Positions 23,026-33,923 of a stretch of DNA of 64,000 bases are shown piece after piece (positions within the stretch are counted from its first letter, which is position 1; the number at the start of each line of letters is the position of its first letter). The position numbers and the translations under genes are program-made. The notes under the pieces were generated by a model. The model saw only the letters and a program-made list of their open reading frames with translations. It made no database searches and was not told the origin of the DNA. The DNA comes from Zantedeschia hybrid cultivar (taxonomy: Eukaryota > Streptophyta > Magnoliopsida > Alismatales > Araceae): positions 38,462,001 to 38,526,000 of the forward strand of contig JARZZO010000016.1 of NCBI GenBank assembly GCA_030544215.1, written 5' to 3'.

Positions 23026-26000
23026 TATTGGCTTGTAGGCCAGGTGAGGGTAAAGGTTAAGAAGGACTTGGTTCTCTTCTCGGGCAAGCGAGTAGGCAAG
23101 ACAGTTACAGGTAGATTGATAATATAGAGCATATGTACAGCTGAGTTCTGTTCCAGCCAGTCCAACCATTGCGATAGATGTAGTTGGAGTGGTCCTTTTA
23201 TATGGGGTTCTTTCTCTAGTAGCAGTCCCCAATCCAGCTATCTCTTTTTCCTGTGAGTGTGAGTTCTCTTGGTACGGCCAGGAGGTGTAGGAGTAGTTTC
23301 TAGGGCCTTTTTTGCTATTGCCAATGTCCCAGGAGGGGAATAAGCTCATAGCTCAAATTTAAAGAAAGTTGAGCTCTTGTATACAATAAGGGATTGTTAC
23401 ACTAGGTAATAGGGAATTGGATGGTTTTCCCTAGGCTTTCCATCTTTTGATTAGGACTATTAGGCTTCCCCTTTTGTCAGCCAGTGACATTCCTGCTCCT
23501 TCTTTCCGAGCTAGTTCCATTGTGAGTTAGGATCGATCTACTTGAATGAAGTAGTATCCTCAATTATTGCCTTTCATCCGTTGAGAGTTCCCTTGTAGCC
23601 TGTGTAATTAGGCAGCGAACTAGATGCTCGTTCGAATGGAGGCTAACTACCACTAGCAAGAAAGCCCTTTGAACGGAGCGAAGGAGTGAAGACGGAATTG
23701 TTTTCTACGTAGGGCCAGTCAAGATCTTTGTAAGGGGGTTCGGAGATGATGTCATCTATATATGTTTCAGCAAGTCGAGAAGAGTGGAGAGGAAGGGGTT
23801 GAAAAGGCAGCAAAGTCATTCCCAATATCTGATCCCGTTGATGTCTCTTCAGAATAGATTGAATTTTGAGATCCATCCGAGGGGGCAGTGTGGAGTGGTA
23901 GCTCTTCCTATGCCTTTAAGATAGGCAGGGCCTACCTTAGGAAATTAAGCGATCCGAACCACCTACGTAACTTGGCAATCTATCAAATTCAAGCTCTGAC
24001 CCTATTCCTGAATTGTATTTTTTTGTATCTCCATCTTTTACTGATCCATCGAATTAAAGCTCACATGCACTACTGATCCTATTCCATCTCCACCTCTCGC
24101 TGTTGGCCGATCTAATCGTTCTGATATAACTAGAAGAGAGGTGATGAAAGAACTGGGATTGATTCCCACTGCAGATGCCTGTGATTATTTCATGGCATGA
24201 TAGGCGGAAGGCTTTTGCTTATTTATGTCTTATGTCTGCTGCTTGCTCGATTGCGTGATTGCTTTCATTCGTTCCTCCGTGGTGAAGGGGAAAGCTTCGG
24301 TCGACTGACTTTATCATTCAGCACCATCCCTTACGGAGAGGAATTGCTAATTGAACTATCAAGCAAAGATCACGGCTACTGTCGATAAAAAGCAAGCATT
24401 ACGGACTGACTGAGAGTAGGGATTGATGGCGAATGAGCTTTTTCCTTGAGTTTTTCGTTGATACCTGATATTCCTATTCTTTTTTTTTTAAAGGAAGGAA
24501 TAATATGATGAGACGATTTGTTTTATGTTTTCTCCTCATCAAACTACAAAAAGCATGAATTTTTCTGCTCATTTTAGTGTATTCATACTATCTAGTAGTA
24601 ATCCCTTCGAGAGGGTTTTGTTTTTCCTTATTTTAAGGGCTTATAGAAAAGGCCTTGTATTATTAGTGGAATGTCCCCTTTTCTTTCTAGAGGAGCCACC
24701 CCAGCACTAATAGGTAAGAGTGCACTCCTGAACACCTATCCCATCCGGAGGAAGACGAGTGCCGGGTCTCTGCTCCGGTCCACCCCTGAAAAGGGGTTTG
24801 GGGGATAGATAGAGTTAGTACCCGTTAGGATCCATAGATGACCGACACCTTACCCTACTAGCTAGGGTTTTTTTAGGTGAGTACACCCTTCTCTGAGTCT
24901 CAGGTATTGGGAATGATAGATTATCATGGAAAATGGAAACCTTGTAATACTAGTAACCAGGTGGATTTAACAACTCCAAGCAGGTAGGTTAAAGCCTTTC
25001 CGGCGATAATAAGGATATAGGGCTCTGGCATCATCTCCCTTTGAACGGGGAGGCATGGCAGTGTAGGTGGGGTAGGACATGCAAATAGGTTTGAAAATGA
25101 AAGTGGTGCATGTAATGTGCTAGTACTACTAGTCAGTAAATGACATAGATATCAATCCCAGTGACCCAACAGATAGAAGACAAAGAGTTCCAGTATGTGC
25201 CGTGCTTTGTCAGTTCTAAGAGCAGGTGGGACAGGATTTCACCTCACCCTAGCCCTCCCTCCTGCTTAGTTGTCTACTAGGTGGAAAGCGTGCTCTATTT
25301 CCAGTCCTCATGGTAGGTGACTTTCCTCCAATCCTCTCTTGGTGGAGTCCTTTGCCTATCACACAAACAGCTCTTGCGCTCTCATTGCGCGTGATACGCG
25401 ATCCCCGTTATCTATATATCTAGGGGCTTTCCTAAGCGCGCAACAGCAGCTTTGTTTGCCTGACTTCGCTCGCAGTATGGAAGATTGGATTCGGTAGTTT
25501 GAATGGATTCTTCTTCGAAGGCTTTGTTCAATTGCTCTCTCTCAAAGAGAGTGATTGGTAAGACTCCACCTGTCCCTCTTACCGCTTCCTCCCCTGAGCC
25601 AACCTTTAGCCCTTCTCCTCAATTTCAAGTTCAATCTTAAGCAGCCTTGCAGGAAAGCCGTTTATATCGCTGGATAGCATTTCTCTTTTTAGGGAAGTAG
25701 GGCCTGAGTTTCAATGCATCGAAGGCCCGGATTGAATCTTCGAATAGGCTCACTTGCTCCAACTTACGAAACACGCTTTGCTGTCTCACGGGTCAGGCAC
25801 CCCCCGTTGCATCAGATTAGGTGTTAAGTTAGTTACACCAGTTCGGGAATCCTCTCTCATTGCCAGTACGACCGATCCCTAAGATTGGGCCACAATCCCT
25901 TAGATCTTGTGAGGGCGTTCCTTTATAGAATTTCATCTTTCGACGGCATGCGGATTTCATTCAGTGATGCGTCAAGCCACCTTACATGGCGGCATGGTCG

Positions 26001-26471
26001 TCATGGATGGAATAAGCATTGAACGAACACCCTTAACTACAACATTAGGCGGTCTACCATCAAAGACCCGAAACTCACTCGTGCCTACTTGTGAAGTGGG
26101 AACCACGTCCATTCTATCCATGTTATTACTCGGCGTACATTATCAGCCGACGCCTCCTTCTCCCCTTATTCATTCATTCGTTTAGGGGCTGCAGAAGGTC
26201 TTTTGTTTCTAGGCTCGTCACGAGCGCCACCACTTGCTCCAGTCCGGGTGGAAGAGATTAACTCGGTCTCGGATAGATAGCAAAAGTTCATTCACGAACC
26301 ACTGATTATTCAATCAACGTGTCGCCATCGTCTATCGTGAGTTGGGCTGCGCCTTGATGCGCGTCAGGTACTGCTTGACTCTTTCCGTTGCAGGCATGGA
26401 CGTTCACTTGTCCATGACCTCGCCCTCATCTTGCACTGCTCCAAACAGCTCCAGTCTTTGGCGGGCGGGAT
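23026..26471. other. mitochondrial-like, gene-poor sequence
   Basis: No gene is recognised in about 3.4 kb. Short open frames (60-110 codons) exist on both strands and match nothing known to me. The text is of plant mitochondrial spacer type, with stretches such as CTGACTTCGCTCGCAG. A T-run is at 24481-24489. Confidence 0.4.
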
Positions 26472-27401
26472 TTAATAATACCTAACGATTTTCCGCAAAG
26501 TGGTGACGAAACGTATAACTTTTGTTTTGAAAATCTTTCCACCAACTATCCATCTACAAGATTTATGAAACTTCAGCTTCAACTTATATAGTCGTTTCCA
26601 CTGTGCAGAGCTCCTGTAGGGGAGGGAGGCAAATTGAAGTGGGTCCGATTTCATGTACCTGCAGCGCGACTGCTTGTGCTTGTGCTTGTGCTGAAAAGAC
26701 TGCATTCTTTCCTCTAATCTTCTCAGTCCCACACCTCCTTCTTCAACCAGTTTGAGTAGGTTGTTCCTGCCTATCCAATTATGTTTGTATCCCTCGAACC
26801 ATAAAAAGTTAACATACATGTTTTCCAATCTGTTCAAAATAGAAATTGGGGGGGCTGATACTGACAGAACATATAGAGGTAGGGATTGCAAAACGACTTG
26901 AATGAGGGTGATTTTTCCTCCTTTTGATAGTTCCATTCCAACTCAAGATTTGTCTTCAAACCTTATAGATTAAAAACTGAAAATAGGCTGATTTGGGAGA
27001 CCCTGACGGCGTGAACATGTATTGTTGAATGGGTAGGTCTTTCCTTGCAAAGCCGACTGTGCCTACTACAATTTGTGCTCGAGGTTGCTGGTTTGGACAG
27101 TACAAAACAACAGCACAAGCACCTTGTTTATGAGCTGTCCCGAGGTAGATTCATAAGCCGTTCGAGAGAGCGCTTGGACCCATTCGTGAAGATTATCATA
27201 TCATCCGCAAATAATAGATGAGATGTTGTCGGGCAGCCGCGAGGTACATGAAATGGCTTTACCGCTCCTAAAGCATACAGAGCTAATAGCCCCCGACTGA
27301 GAATCTCCTCCGCTATGATGAACAAACTTGGAGCTAGCGGGACTCCTTGCCTTAGTCCCCGTGAGGATTTGAACGTGTAACTCGCCTGCTGTCCAAGTCA
27401 A
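26472..27401 (-). pseudogene. LINE reverse transcriptase fragment (L1-type), C-terminal part
   Basis: On the minus strand the order is: remnants of an SLFIIAEEILSRGL-type block in two frames (27128-27401), HLLFADDMIIFTNGS containing the RT catalytic ADD (about 27170-27220), a gap with frame changes, and then LSKGGKITLIQVVLQSLPLY, the start of the L1 RT thumb/connection region (26472-26936). A KHKHKHK-type stretch and frame breaks show decay. Such fragments occur in plant mitochondrial genomes as nuclear imports, so this piece may have travelled with the mitochondrial DNA or inserted later. Confidence 0.85.
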
Positions 27402-27659
27402 TCACTAAATTTCCTATCATCCATAGCGCCTAACAGAACATAGCAGCAAGGGACAACCCACCCATACAGACAGCCAGCGGGGAGGATGGCACTACTGGCA
27501 AAGACCGTCTGGCGAAAACGCCGCAGGCGCGAAGCGTGGTCGGCCTGCGCCGGGGGAGTGGGAGGAAAGGGAGCCCGAACGGTGGAAAAGCCAGGGGAGA
27601 CCGGGTCATTTGACGGAAATGGAAGCGAGGGTGGCTCATTCATTCTTGGAAAAAGAGGG
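27402..27659. other. unassigned G+C-rich stretch before nad7 intron
   Basis: Open on several frames because of composition. No family is recognised. It may be part of nad7 intron 1, whose 3' end follows. Confidence 0.35.
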
Positions 27660-27883
27660 AGCAAGCCAATAGATCAATGAATAGATAGAGTCAACGGTAC
27701 ACAGCGCTGCCTACATGCGAATTAGCTTCCGAAGTTGAGCAGTCTCAATTTGACTACAGGATTTGCGAATGAATGTTGGGCTGGGCCACCTCGAATGGCA
27801 TGAGCCGCATGTGGGGAGACCCACACGTACGGTTTTCAGGGGGGGTCTGGCCGAATGACCGGCCGACGCCCACCTGACTAGAG
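27660..27883 (+). other. 3' end of nad7 intron 1 (group II)
   Basis: The stretch ends with a group II domain V (27802-27837), then a short domain VI-like hairpin with GGCCGACGCC and CACCTGAC, and then nad7 exon 2. The 5' limit within the window is not visible. The unspliced intron shows that the segment moved as DNA. Confidence 0.7.
27802..27837 (+). ncRNA. group II intron domain V (nad7 intron 1)
   Basis: Starts GAGCCGCATGTGG and ends CCACACGTACGGTTTTC. It forms the usual 34-36 nt hairpin with the AGC catalytic triad in the lower stem, a bulge next to CGTACGG and a short GAGA-type loop. Domain V is the catalytic heart of group II introns. Here it is part of a nuclear mitochondrial fossil. 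Confidence 0.85.
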
Positions 27884-27952
27884 GGACTGAGAAATTAATA
27901 GAGTACAAAACTTATCTTCAAGCTTTACCTTATTCTGAACATTCAAAGGGCG
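27884..27952 (+). pseudogene. nad7: nad7 exon 2 (69 bp)
   Basis: nad7 encodes the 49-kDa-type subunit of complex I near the quinone site. The exon reads GTEKLIEYKTYLQALPY, matching ND7 exactly, followed by a diverged end (SEHSK where FDRSD is usual). Its length fits the known 69-bp second exon of plant nad7. It lies between the intron 1 domain V/VI and the start of intron 2 (GGGCGATC). The changed last codons and the broken exon 3 make it a pseudo-exon. Confidence 0.85.
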
Positions 27953-29468
27953 ATCGTAGAGTCACCGAATGAAGTCCTCCATTTCTTTCGGAGGTGCTGA
28001 CCTGCACCGAGGCAAATATGACTAAGTGACATATGTAATATGGCGACGACAACAGCATGTCGTAGAAGGAGATAACAGGTGGAGCCAATGACCCACCCAC
28101 TAAGACTCACGTATCTACAACTACATCCCCGAGCGGCAGTCAAACGGGGGCGTGAATGTGAGATGCCAGCGCAATGATCGGCCGGGCAGAGGCTAGGGCT
28201 GCTTCCTTCCCACCGCCTCCTTCCTTGTGTGTCGGAGATACGAAGCTAGTGTACCTCCAAAGAACAGGAACTGGGTCGTCCATGGCGAAGCATCCGAAGC
28301 ATAACTGCACACTTACACGATCTTTGCCGAGAGATAGGAGCATTCGGTGGAACCGGTGAACTACACTTGCTTCTAGATAGATGTGTGGGACAGAGGACTC
28401 GTGGTACCTGCCACCCACCCTTCCTCCGCTTTGATAACCGTGTGAACGGAGAGTGGGCAGAGCAGAAGGGAAGGAGGTCCTCATACGGAGTCGCACACTT
28501 GAGCAATGCGGGAGACTGGGGAATGGATCGAGTAAACTCCCCCGGGGCCAATCAAATAACAAACGAAGGCAGCCTTTGTTGGTATTGTCTTAGTGATTGG
28601 AAAGGAACTTGGTATGTTATAAAAAGGGAAGTTTGGTAAGTACTTCGAATGGTGAAGAGAGGCGGCCCGGTAAGGAAGGAATGGTCAATCGTCAAGTCAA
28701 GGATGACCTCTTTGTTGGCGAAACGATGGGAGGGAACCACGCCAGTGATTCTCTGAGCCGGTCTTTCCTTCGGGGAAACTGGTCGAGATAGATGACAGCA
28801 CATTTTTTTCCTCTTCCTTACCGGGAAGGCTATCTTATCTTCTTTCGCAAGCGCCTTCACCTCCCGCCCGGCCCGGAAATAGAACCCAGCCCCCCTTCTG
28901 ATCCATTCATTTTTGCAAGCAGGCGGGATCCAGAGCTAAGCCTCCTATTCGAGGCTGGGTGACCTCGCCCCAAATCAACCTTCCTTTTGCTCTTCCTTTG
29001 GTTTGGCTCCAAAGCCACCTAGGAGCCCAACTCATATTCAAAAAGTGCTACTTCAATTCAAGCGCAAGTCCCCCATTTTGACTATAAGCAGCAAAGTACC
29101 CAACGGGAATGATCGTTTTGTCTCCGTAGGACGGAAACCCTCACTTCTTCCTTTTGAAACTATCAGGATGCAAGGCGTCTTCACTTCCTCTCCCCCCACC
29201 GATATGAGTTTTCAACCAAGCTTTCGCTTTCCCTCCCTCAAAAGGCGCCCAGCTTTCAATACTAATAAATAAGTTACGTCACGCTGCCATTTCTCCAATA
29301 TCATGGAATAGCATGGCCTGGGGCCCACGGGGCGGTCACTCAAGTGGGAGAGCCGTGTTATAGGTGACCTTATTGCATGGTTCAGAGAGCACTTGTGTAT
29401 GTGATGCAAGTGAACGTGTACGAAAAAGCTGTCGTCAAGGTTCGTTGTTCGTTCCGTCATCGACCCTA
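27953..29468 (+). other. nad7 intron 2 (group II)
   Basis: About 1.5 kb between exon 2 and exon 3, with a second domain V at 29350-29383 near its 3' end. Large open frames inside it on the minus strand (for example 28140-28562) are incidental. I see no maturase gene in it. Confidence 0.8.
29350..29383 (+). ncRNA. group II intron domain V (nad7 intron 2)
   Basis: A 34-nt hairpin starting GAGCCGTGTTATAGG and closing with CCTTATTGCATGGTTC. The AGC triad and the terminal GAGCC/GGTTC pairing are intact. It lies about 85 bp before exon 3. Confidence 0.85.
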
Positions 29469-29828
29469 TCTATGTTTCTACGATGGCCCAAGAACACGCT
29501 CATTCTTCAGCCGTAAAGAGACTTTTGAATTGTGAGGTACCAAGCTCAATATATACGAGTGTTATTCCGTGAAATAACTAGAATTTCAAATCATTCACTT
29601 GCTTCAACTACTCATGCTATGGATGTGGGAGCATCAACTCCGTTCCTTTGGGCTTCTGAGGAGCGGGAGAAAATTGTTGGAATTCTATGAAAGAGTCCCG
29701 AGAACCAGGATGCATGCCAATTTCAAACGACCTGGTGGAGTGGCACAAGATTTGCCTCTTGGCTCATGTCGAGATATTGATTCCTCCACACAACAATTTG
29801 CTTCTTGTATCGACGAATTGCTTTAGGT
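29469..29828 (+). pseudogene. nad7: nad7 exon 3, truncated and frameshifted
   Basis: Begins TATGTTTCTACGATGGCC and encodes the ND7 blocks AQEHAHSSAVKRLLNCEVP, FREITRISNHSLASTTHAMD and DVGASTPFLWASEEREK. A one-base insertion in GAGAAAATTG (around 29672) shifts the frame; the second frame continues LLEFYERVPRTRMHA, RPGGVAQDLPLG and DIDSSTQQFASCIDEL. The usual exon is 467 bp; here it stops after about 360 bp where it is fused to a Gypsy RT fragment. A small deletion near 29545 (after GAGGTACC) is also likely. Not functional. Confidence 0.92.
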
Positions 29829-30111
29829 CCTCAAAAGCTCTTTGACACTCAGTGCAGTGCCATGATCGGTCCGTATGTTCTTATTTAGGAGATTTTTGAT
29901 TTGAGCAGCCCTCTTTGAGTCACTTACGATGAATCTTCGGTAATAGTTCACGAGCCCTAAAAACAATCTTAGCTTACTGACCTTGGTGGGTGCTTGCCAC
30001 TCCTCAATGGCTCTGATGCATATCCAATGCCCTAGGAAGAGGATCTTTGTCTGTCCAAAGGAGCATTTCTCTTTCTTTATTTACATACAGGTGATTCTTC
30101 CTTAAGACCTT
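29829..30111 (-). pseudogene. Gypsy RT/connection fragment
   Basis: The minus strand reads VNKEKCSFGQTKILFLGH, an EEWQAPTKVSKLRLFLGLV stretch, then NYYRRFIVSDSKRAAQI. These are the block after the RT catalytic loop and the FLGL-NYYRRFI motif of Ty3/Gypsy (chromovirus-like) RT. It begins exactly where nad7 homology stops and ends at P1's LTR. The piece is about 90 codons long with small frame breaks. Similar fragments are known in plant mitochondrial genomes. Confidence 0.85.
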
Positions 30112-30169
30112 TGATGGGGTAGAATCCGATTCGGCCCTTTAAACAGCCCAACACCAGCATCAACCCAAC

Positions 30170-30380
30170 GGCACTAGCAGTAAGAGGCCCACTCACAGCA
30201 TTCGGCCCATCCGCAGCCCAGTGGCCCTCGGCCCATCAGCAGCCCAGTGGCCCTCGGCCCATCAACGGCCCTCAGCCCAATTGGCCTCGGCCCAGTTGGT
30301 TCAGCCCATTAAGCGGCATCCGGCCCATTAGCGGCTCCCACCTTCGGCCCAGTAGCCGTACCCGGCCCACTCCGGTGGGA
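30170..30380 (-). promoter_or_regulatory. array of GGCCCA (site II-like, TGGGCC) motifs
   Basis: About a dozen GGCCCA or CAGCCCA units with CATCAGC-type spacers. On the opposite strand they read TGGGCC, the core of the site II element that plant TCP factors bind. The same array appears in the LTRs of M1 (35830-36080) and M2 (41040-41165). The promoter role is inferred from the U3 position. Confidence 0.6.
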
Positions 30381-30464
30381 GGGATAGGCGCTATGGCGGT
30401 TTATTAGTAAACCAAAACATAGTCCTATATCGGCAGCCACCACTAAGCAACCTCTATCCTCCAC

Positions 30465-30472
30465 TATAAATA
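30465..30472 (+). promoter_or_regulatory. TATA box of P1 LTR
   Basis: TATAAATA in CCACTATAAATACAAGG, about 350 bp from the LTR start. A single clear TATA in the expected place. Confidence 0.7.
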
Positions 30473-30949
30473 CAAGGCTATTTATTATCAAAGATATGTC
30501 TTCTAGACCAAGGACAACAGTCCAAAAGCATTAAAGCTGCCTCTTCTTCCTTCCCTTCTGAATCGAATCTTCTTCAGAAGCTAACTTAGCCGTCGGAGGG
30601 GGTTCTCTTGGGCCGAAGCCCGGGACTCCTACTAACCGGTTCTTCTTCTTCCTCCTTCTGCAGGGGCTTCGGTTTGAATCTTCGCCGACCTCTCCGAGTC
30701 GGTCTCGGCCACCGACCTCGGGTTTTCTCCCCCCGGTCTCGACGCCATTCGCTGGCCGATCCGCCTCGACCGAAGGAGTCTCGGCTTCGCCCTGGGCAAG
30801 CCTTCACCCGGGTACCTCTCGGCTTCGGATCCTCGGCCCCGTGTCTGCCCTCGTCTCGTCATGGATCCCTGTCGGTCCTCTTCATCGATCTGATCCAGTT
30901 TCGGGTTCCAGTCTCGGAATCCGACCGTGATAGCTTCGGCTACATCACG

Positions 30950-30967
30950 TGGCGCCGTCTATGGGAA
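30950..30967 (+). other. primer binding site of P1
   Basis: TGGCGCCGTCTATGGGAA, two bases after the LTR end. A PBS starting TGGCGCC fits tRNA-primed reverse transcription and is usual in the Tat lineage. The exact tRNA is not assigned here. Confidence 0.75.
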
Positions 30968-30981
30968 ACTAGCGAGAAGTC

Positions 30982-32590
30982 ATGTCTCATCGTTCGGTGA
31001 CCAGACGATCCGGACAAGACGAGGTAGAGACGCGGGCAACCCCAGCGCAGCCGCTCCACTCCGAAGGTGCCCCGTCTGTTCTTCCACAAGGTTCTGCCCT
31101 TCCTATCACACTGGAGTCCGTCGCTCCCAGGGACGACCGGTTGGAGGAGCTTCAGCAACAAGTGGCGACGCTGGCCGCCACTGTTACTTCCTTGGCACCC
31201 TTGCGAGATATGGTGTCTGCCATCGCCCAGCATATGGGGTTACTGGGTCAGCTCCCGCAGCAGGTACCGCCTCCCCCATTCTGTCCTGCTCAAGCTACAA
31301 GGCTACAGCCGACACCCTCACAGGCCTTCCCCGACGAGGCCGCCACGGCACGCAGCGAGCCATTTGCGCCGCCTGCCCAAGCCCCTCGCGCCAGTCACAT
31401 CATGACGGAGCAGGACTATGCTTCGTCCGGATTTCATCCGACCAAGACCAAAGGACGTTCGGTCACTACTTCAACCACCCCGGACCTGGACCGGCGGCTG
31501 ACGGCGATGAGGAAGGAAATGCAGCAAATGATGTCTCGGCCATACGGAGCACCTCTCGCCAGCACCATTCTGGAGCAGACTCTATTATCGCCAAAACTTC
31601 TGGCCATTGAGGTACCTCCCAATTTTAAACTGCTGAAAGGCCTTCTGTATGATGGAATGATAGATCCGGTCTGCCACTTCCAGAGGTTCAATTCCTACCT
31701 CTTTGTCCAAGGGGTTTACGAGGTAGTCCGCTGCCGTCTCTTCCCCCTCACTCTTGAAAAAATAGCCCTGACTTGGTTCGAGACATTGGCCCCCAATTCC
31801 ATCCACTCTTTAGTACAGCTAGGCCAACTGTTCATCGACCAATTTTACGATGCCACTCGGCAGTGTAAAACCTCGGCTAGCCTACTGGCCATTCGGCAAG
31901 GACCTACCGAGACCCTCCAAGAATATTTCACTAAGTTTCGGGCCGAAGCCGCCCAAATTCCAAACCTAGATAGTTCGATTGCGGTCTCGGCCGTAATCAA
32001 TGGGTGCAAGGACGAAGGGCTTCTCAGCTCTATCGAGAAGCGCCATCCCTCCACTTTCCAGGTACTCGTGGCTCGGGCCCATAAATATATTAACCGGGAA
32101 GCCCTGATGATGTCCAAAGGCAAGAATACCGCCGACCAGCGCGGCTACCCCTCCGGTTCGGTCTCGCCCAGAAGATCAGGAGCCGTCTCGCAAGCGATAC
32201 CGGAGGGAAGAATGGGACCGAGAAAAGCGCCAGGAACCGCAGCAGCGGTATCTGCCGCTACCAGCTCCCTCCTCCCGAATGCTCATGGAGGTAAAAGGTA
32301 TGGTTCGACAGTCGGAGTGCATCAAGACTGACCCCCGCCGAAGGGACCCCTGCAAGTACTGTGAGTACCATCGGGAAATCGGCCATTCAACTGACGAATG
32401 CCGGCACCTTCGGGAGGAGATCGATCGCCTCATCAGAGAAGGCCGTTTGCCACAGTACCGGCGAGAGCAGCCTCAACAACAACAGAACCGGGATGTTCTT
32501 GAAGCAGCAAGGCAACGTCAACTCCCGGATAAAGAAGCCCTATCTCAGCCGAAGGTCACTTCGGCCCCGGCAGAAGCATCACACCAATGA
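30982..32590 (+). pseudogene. P1 gag polyprotein
   Basis: Gag forms the virus-like particle of the retrotransposon. The frame starts MSHRSVTRRSGQDEV shortly after the PBS. The central retrotransposon Gag region contains FQRFNSYLFVQGVYEVVRCR and ALTWFETLAPNSIHSLVQLG (about codons 230-300), then LQEYFTKFRAEAAQIPNL. A frame change near 32130-32280 separates it from the zinc knuckle segment YCEYHREIGHSTDECRHL (CX2HX4HX4C type) and a Q-rich tail ending at 32588. It is close to the M2 gag on the other strand, which keeps a single frame over the same part. The shift therefore looks like a copy-specific indel. Confidence 0.88.
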
Positions 32591-32599
32591 CCCAGTGCC

Positions 32600-33923
32600 G
32601 GGTCAATTATGATGATATCCGAAGCACCGGGAGAGGGGCCGAGGCGTCGTCGGCTCAGCGCTACAGTAGCGGCAGTGGACGTCGAGCCGAAGCGGTCTCG
32701 TCAAGAAGACATCATCTTCGGCCAGGAGGATCTGACCGACATTCAGGTTCCTCACAATGACGCCGTAGTTGTAAAAATGCTGTAATAAAAGGTTACGATG
32801 TTCATCGTATCTTTGTTGATAATGGAAGTGCCCCAAATGTACTTTTCTACGACTGTTTTGTAAAAATGGGTTTGAATGAGGCGGATATGAAGCCTCACCG
32901 AGGGCCTCTATTCGGCTTTAATGGTTCGCCTTGCCGAGTAGAAGGCATCGTCCGGCTCCCTGTAACCCTAGGTACGTCCCCTCGGCAATTAACCGTCGAA
33001 ACGGATTTTGCCGTTGTCAAGGTCGACTCGGCCTACAATGCCATCTTTGGCCGAAGGCTGATAGGCGGGATTGGGGCTGTACCCTCATCTTTTCATCAGA
33101 AGCTAAAGTTCCGTACCAGCCATGGAATTGGCGAAGCCAAGGGAAATCAGGAAGCAGCTTGGCAGTGTTACATGATTTCGGTCAAAGGGAAGGCCGCGGC
33201 CGAATCCCTTTCGATCGAATCTTCGGCCGAAGCATCCCCAAGAGAGGAACTTACAACCGTTCCGGTTCCGGGAGGAGAAGGTCGGACGTTAATGATAGGC
33301 TCCGGCCTAGAGAAGATTGAAGCCGAAAGACTTGCTGAGTTCCTGAAAGAAAACATCGACGTCTTCCCCTGGTCTCTTGCGGACATGCACGGGGTCGACC
33401 CGGAGGTGGCGGAACATCGGCTGCACGTCGACCCCAACCAGCCCCCGGTCAAGCAGAAGCAGCGTACCTTCAATCAGGAAAGAAGGACGGCCATCCAAGC
33501 CGAAGTGCAAAAGGGGCTGGACGCGGGACACCTCCGAGAGGTACACCATCCTGACTGGATCGCCAACGTAGTGATGGTGCCCAAAAAAGATGGCAAGTGG
33601 CGGATGTGTGTGGACTTCACCAACCTCAATAAGGCATATCCGATGGACAGCTTCCCGCTGCCTCGGATAGATCAGGTAGTGGATGCAACCACCGGCCACG
33701 AGCTACTTAGCTTCCTCGACGCCTATTCAGGCTACCATCAGATCCGAATGCATCCTGAAGACGAGGACAAGACCAGCTTCACAACTGACCTCGGTTTATA
33801 CTGTTATACCCGGATGCCGTTAGGCCTGAAGAATGCAGGAGCAACCTATCAGCGTCTCGTCATAAGGATATTCGCTCCGCAGCTCGGCCGCAATATGGAG
33901 GTCTACATCGACGATATGCTAGT
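32600..33923 (+). pseudogene. P1 protease and partial reverse transcriptase
   Basis: The protease region reads VDNGSAPNVLFYDCF at 32815-32860, with DNG where an active aspartic protease has DTG or DSG. The usual flap region follows with AIFGRRLIGGIGAVP. From about 33320 comes the RT: PVKQKQRTFNQER, VMVPKKDGKWRMCVDFTNLN, KAYPMDSFPLPRIDQVVD, LSFLDAYSGYHQIRM, TRMPLGLKNAGATYQRL and the catalytic YIDDML at 33904-33920. The frame is open from 32866, and stops or frame changes lie before it. RT is cut after YIDD by the M1 LTR, so no thumb, RNase H or integrase remains. Confidence 0.9.

Larger units (their letters stand above)
30112..30947 (+). repeat. P1 5' LTR
   Basis: Starts TGATGGGGTAGAATCC and ends CTTCGGCTACATCA, about 836 bp. 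The inverse of both termini is found in the LTRs of M1 and M2. A TATA box is at 30465-30472, and a run of GGCCCA motifs occupies the U3 part. Downstream of TATA come CT-rich leader sequences ending in front of the PBS. Confidence 0.88.
30112..33923 (+). mobile_element. P1: truncated Tat/Retand-like Gypsy element
   Basis: Parts in order: LTR (30112-30947), PBS (about 30950), gag (30982-32590), protease and RT (to 33923). It stops two codons after the YIDDM of RT, exactly at the first base of M1's LTR. RNase H, integrase and its own 3' LTR are not in the window. Gag and protease have frame breaks. It shares its LTR type and gag with M1 and M2, so the three are one family in mixed orientation. 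Confidence 0.9.

Noticed and set aside
28140..28562. 140-codon minus-strand frame
   Set aside because: It lies within nad7 intron 2 and matches no known protein. An open frame of this length is expected by chance in GC-rich sequence.
30927..31610. 227-codon plus-strand frame overlapping P1 gag
   Set aside because: An alternative frame of gag; the gag frame carries the conserved Gag blocks.
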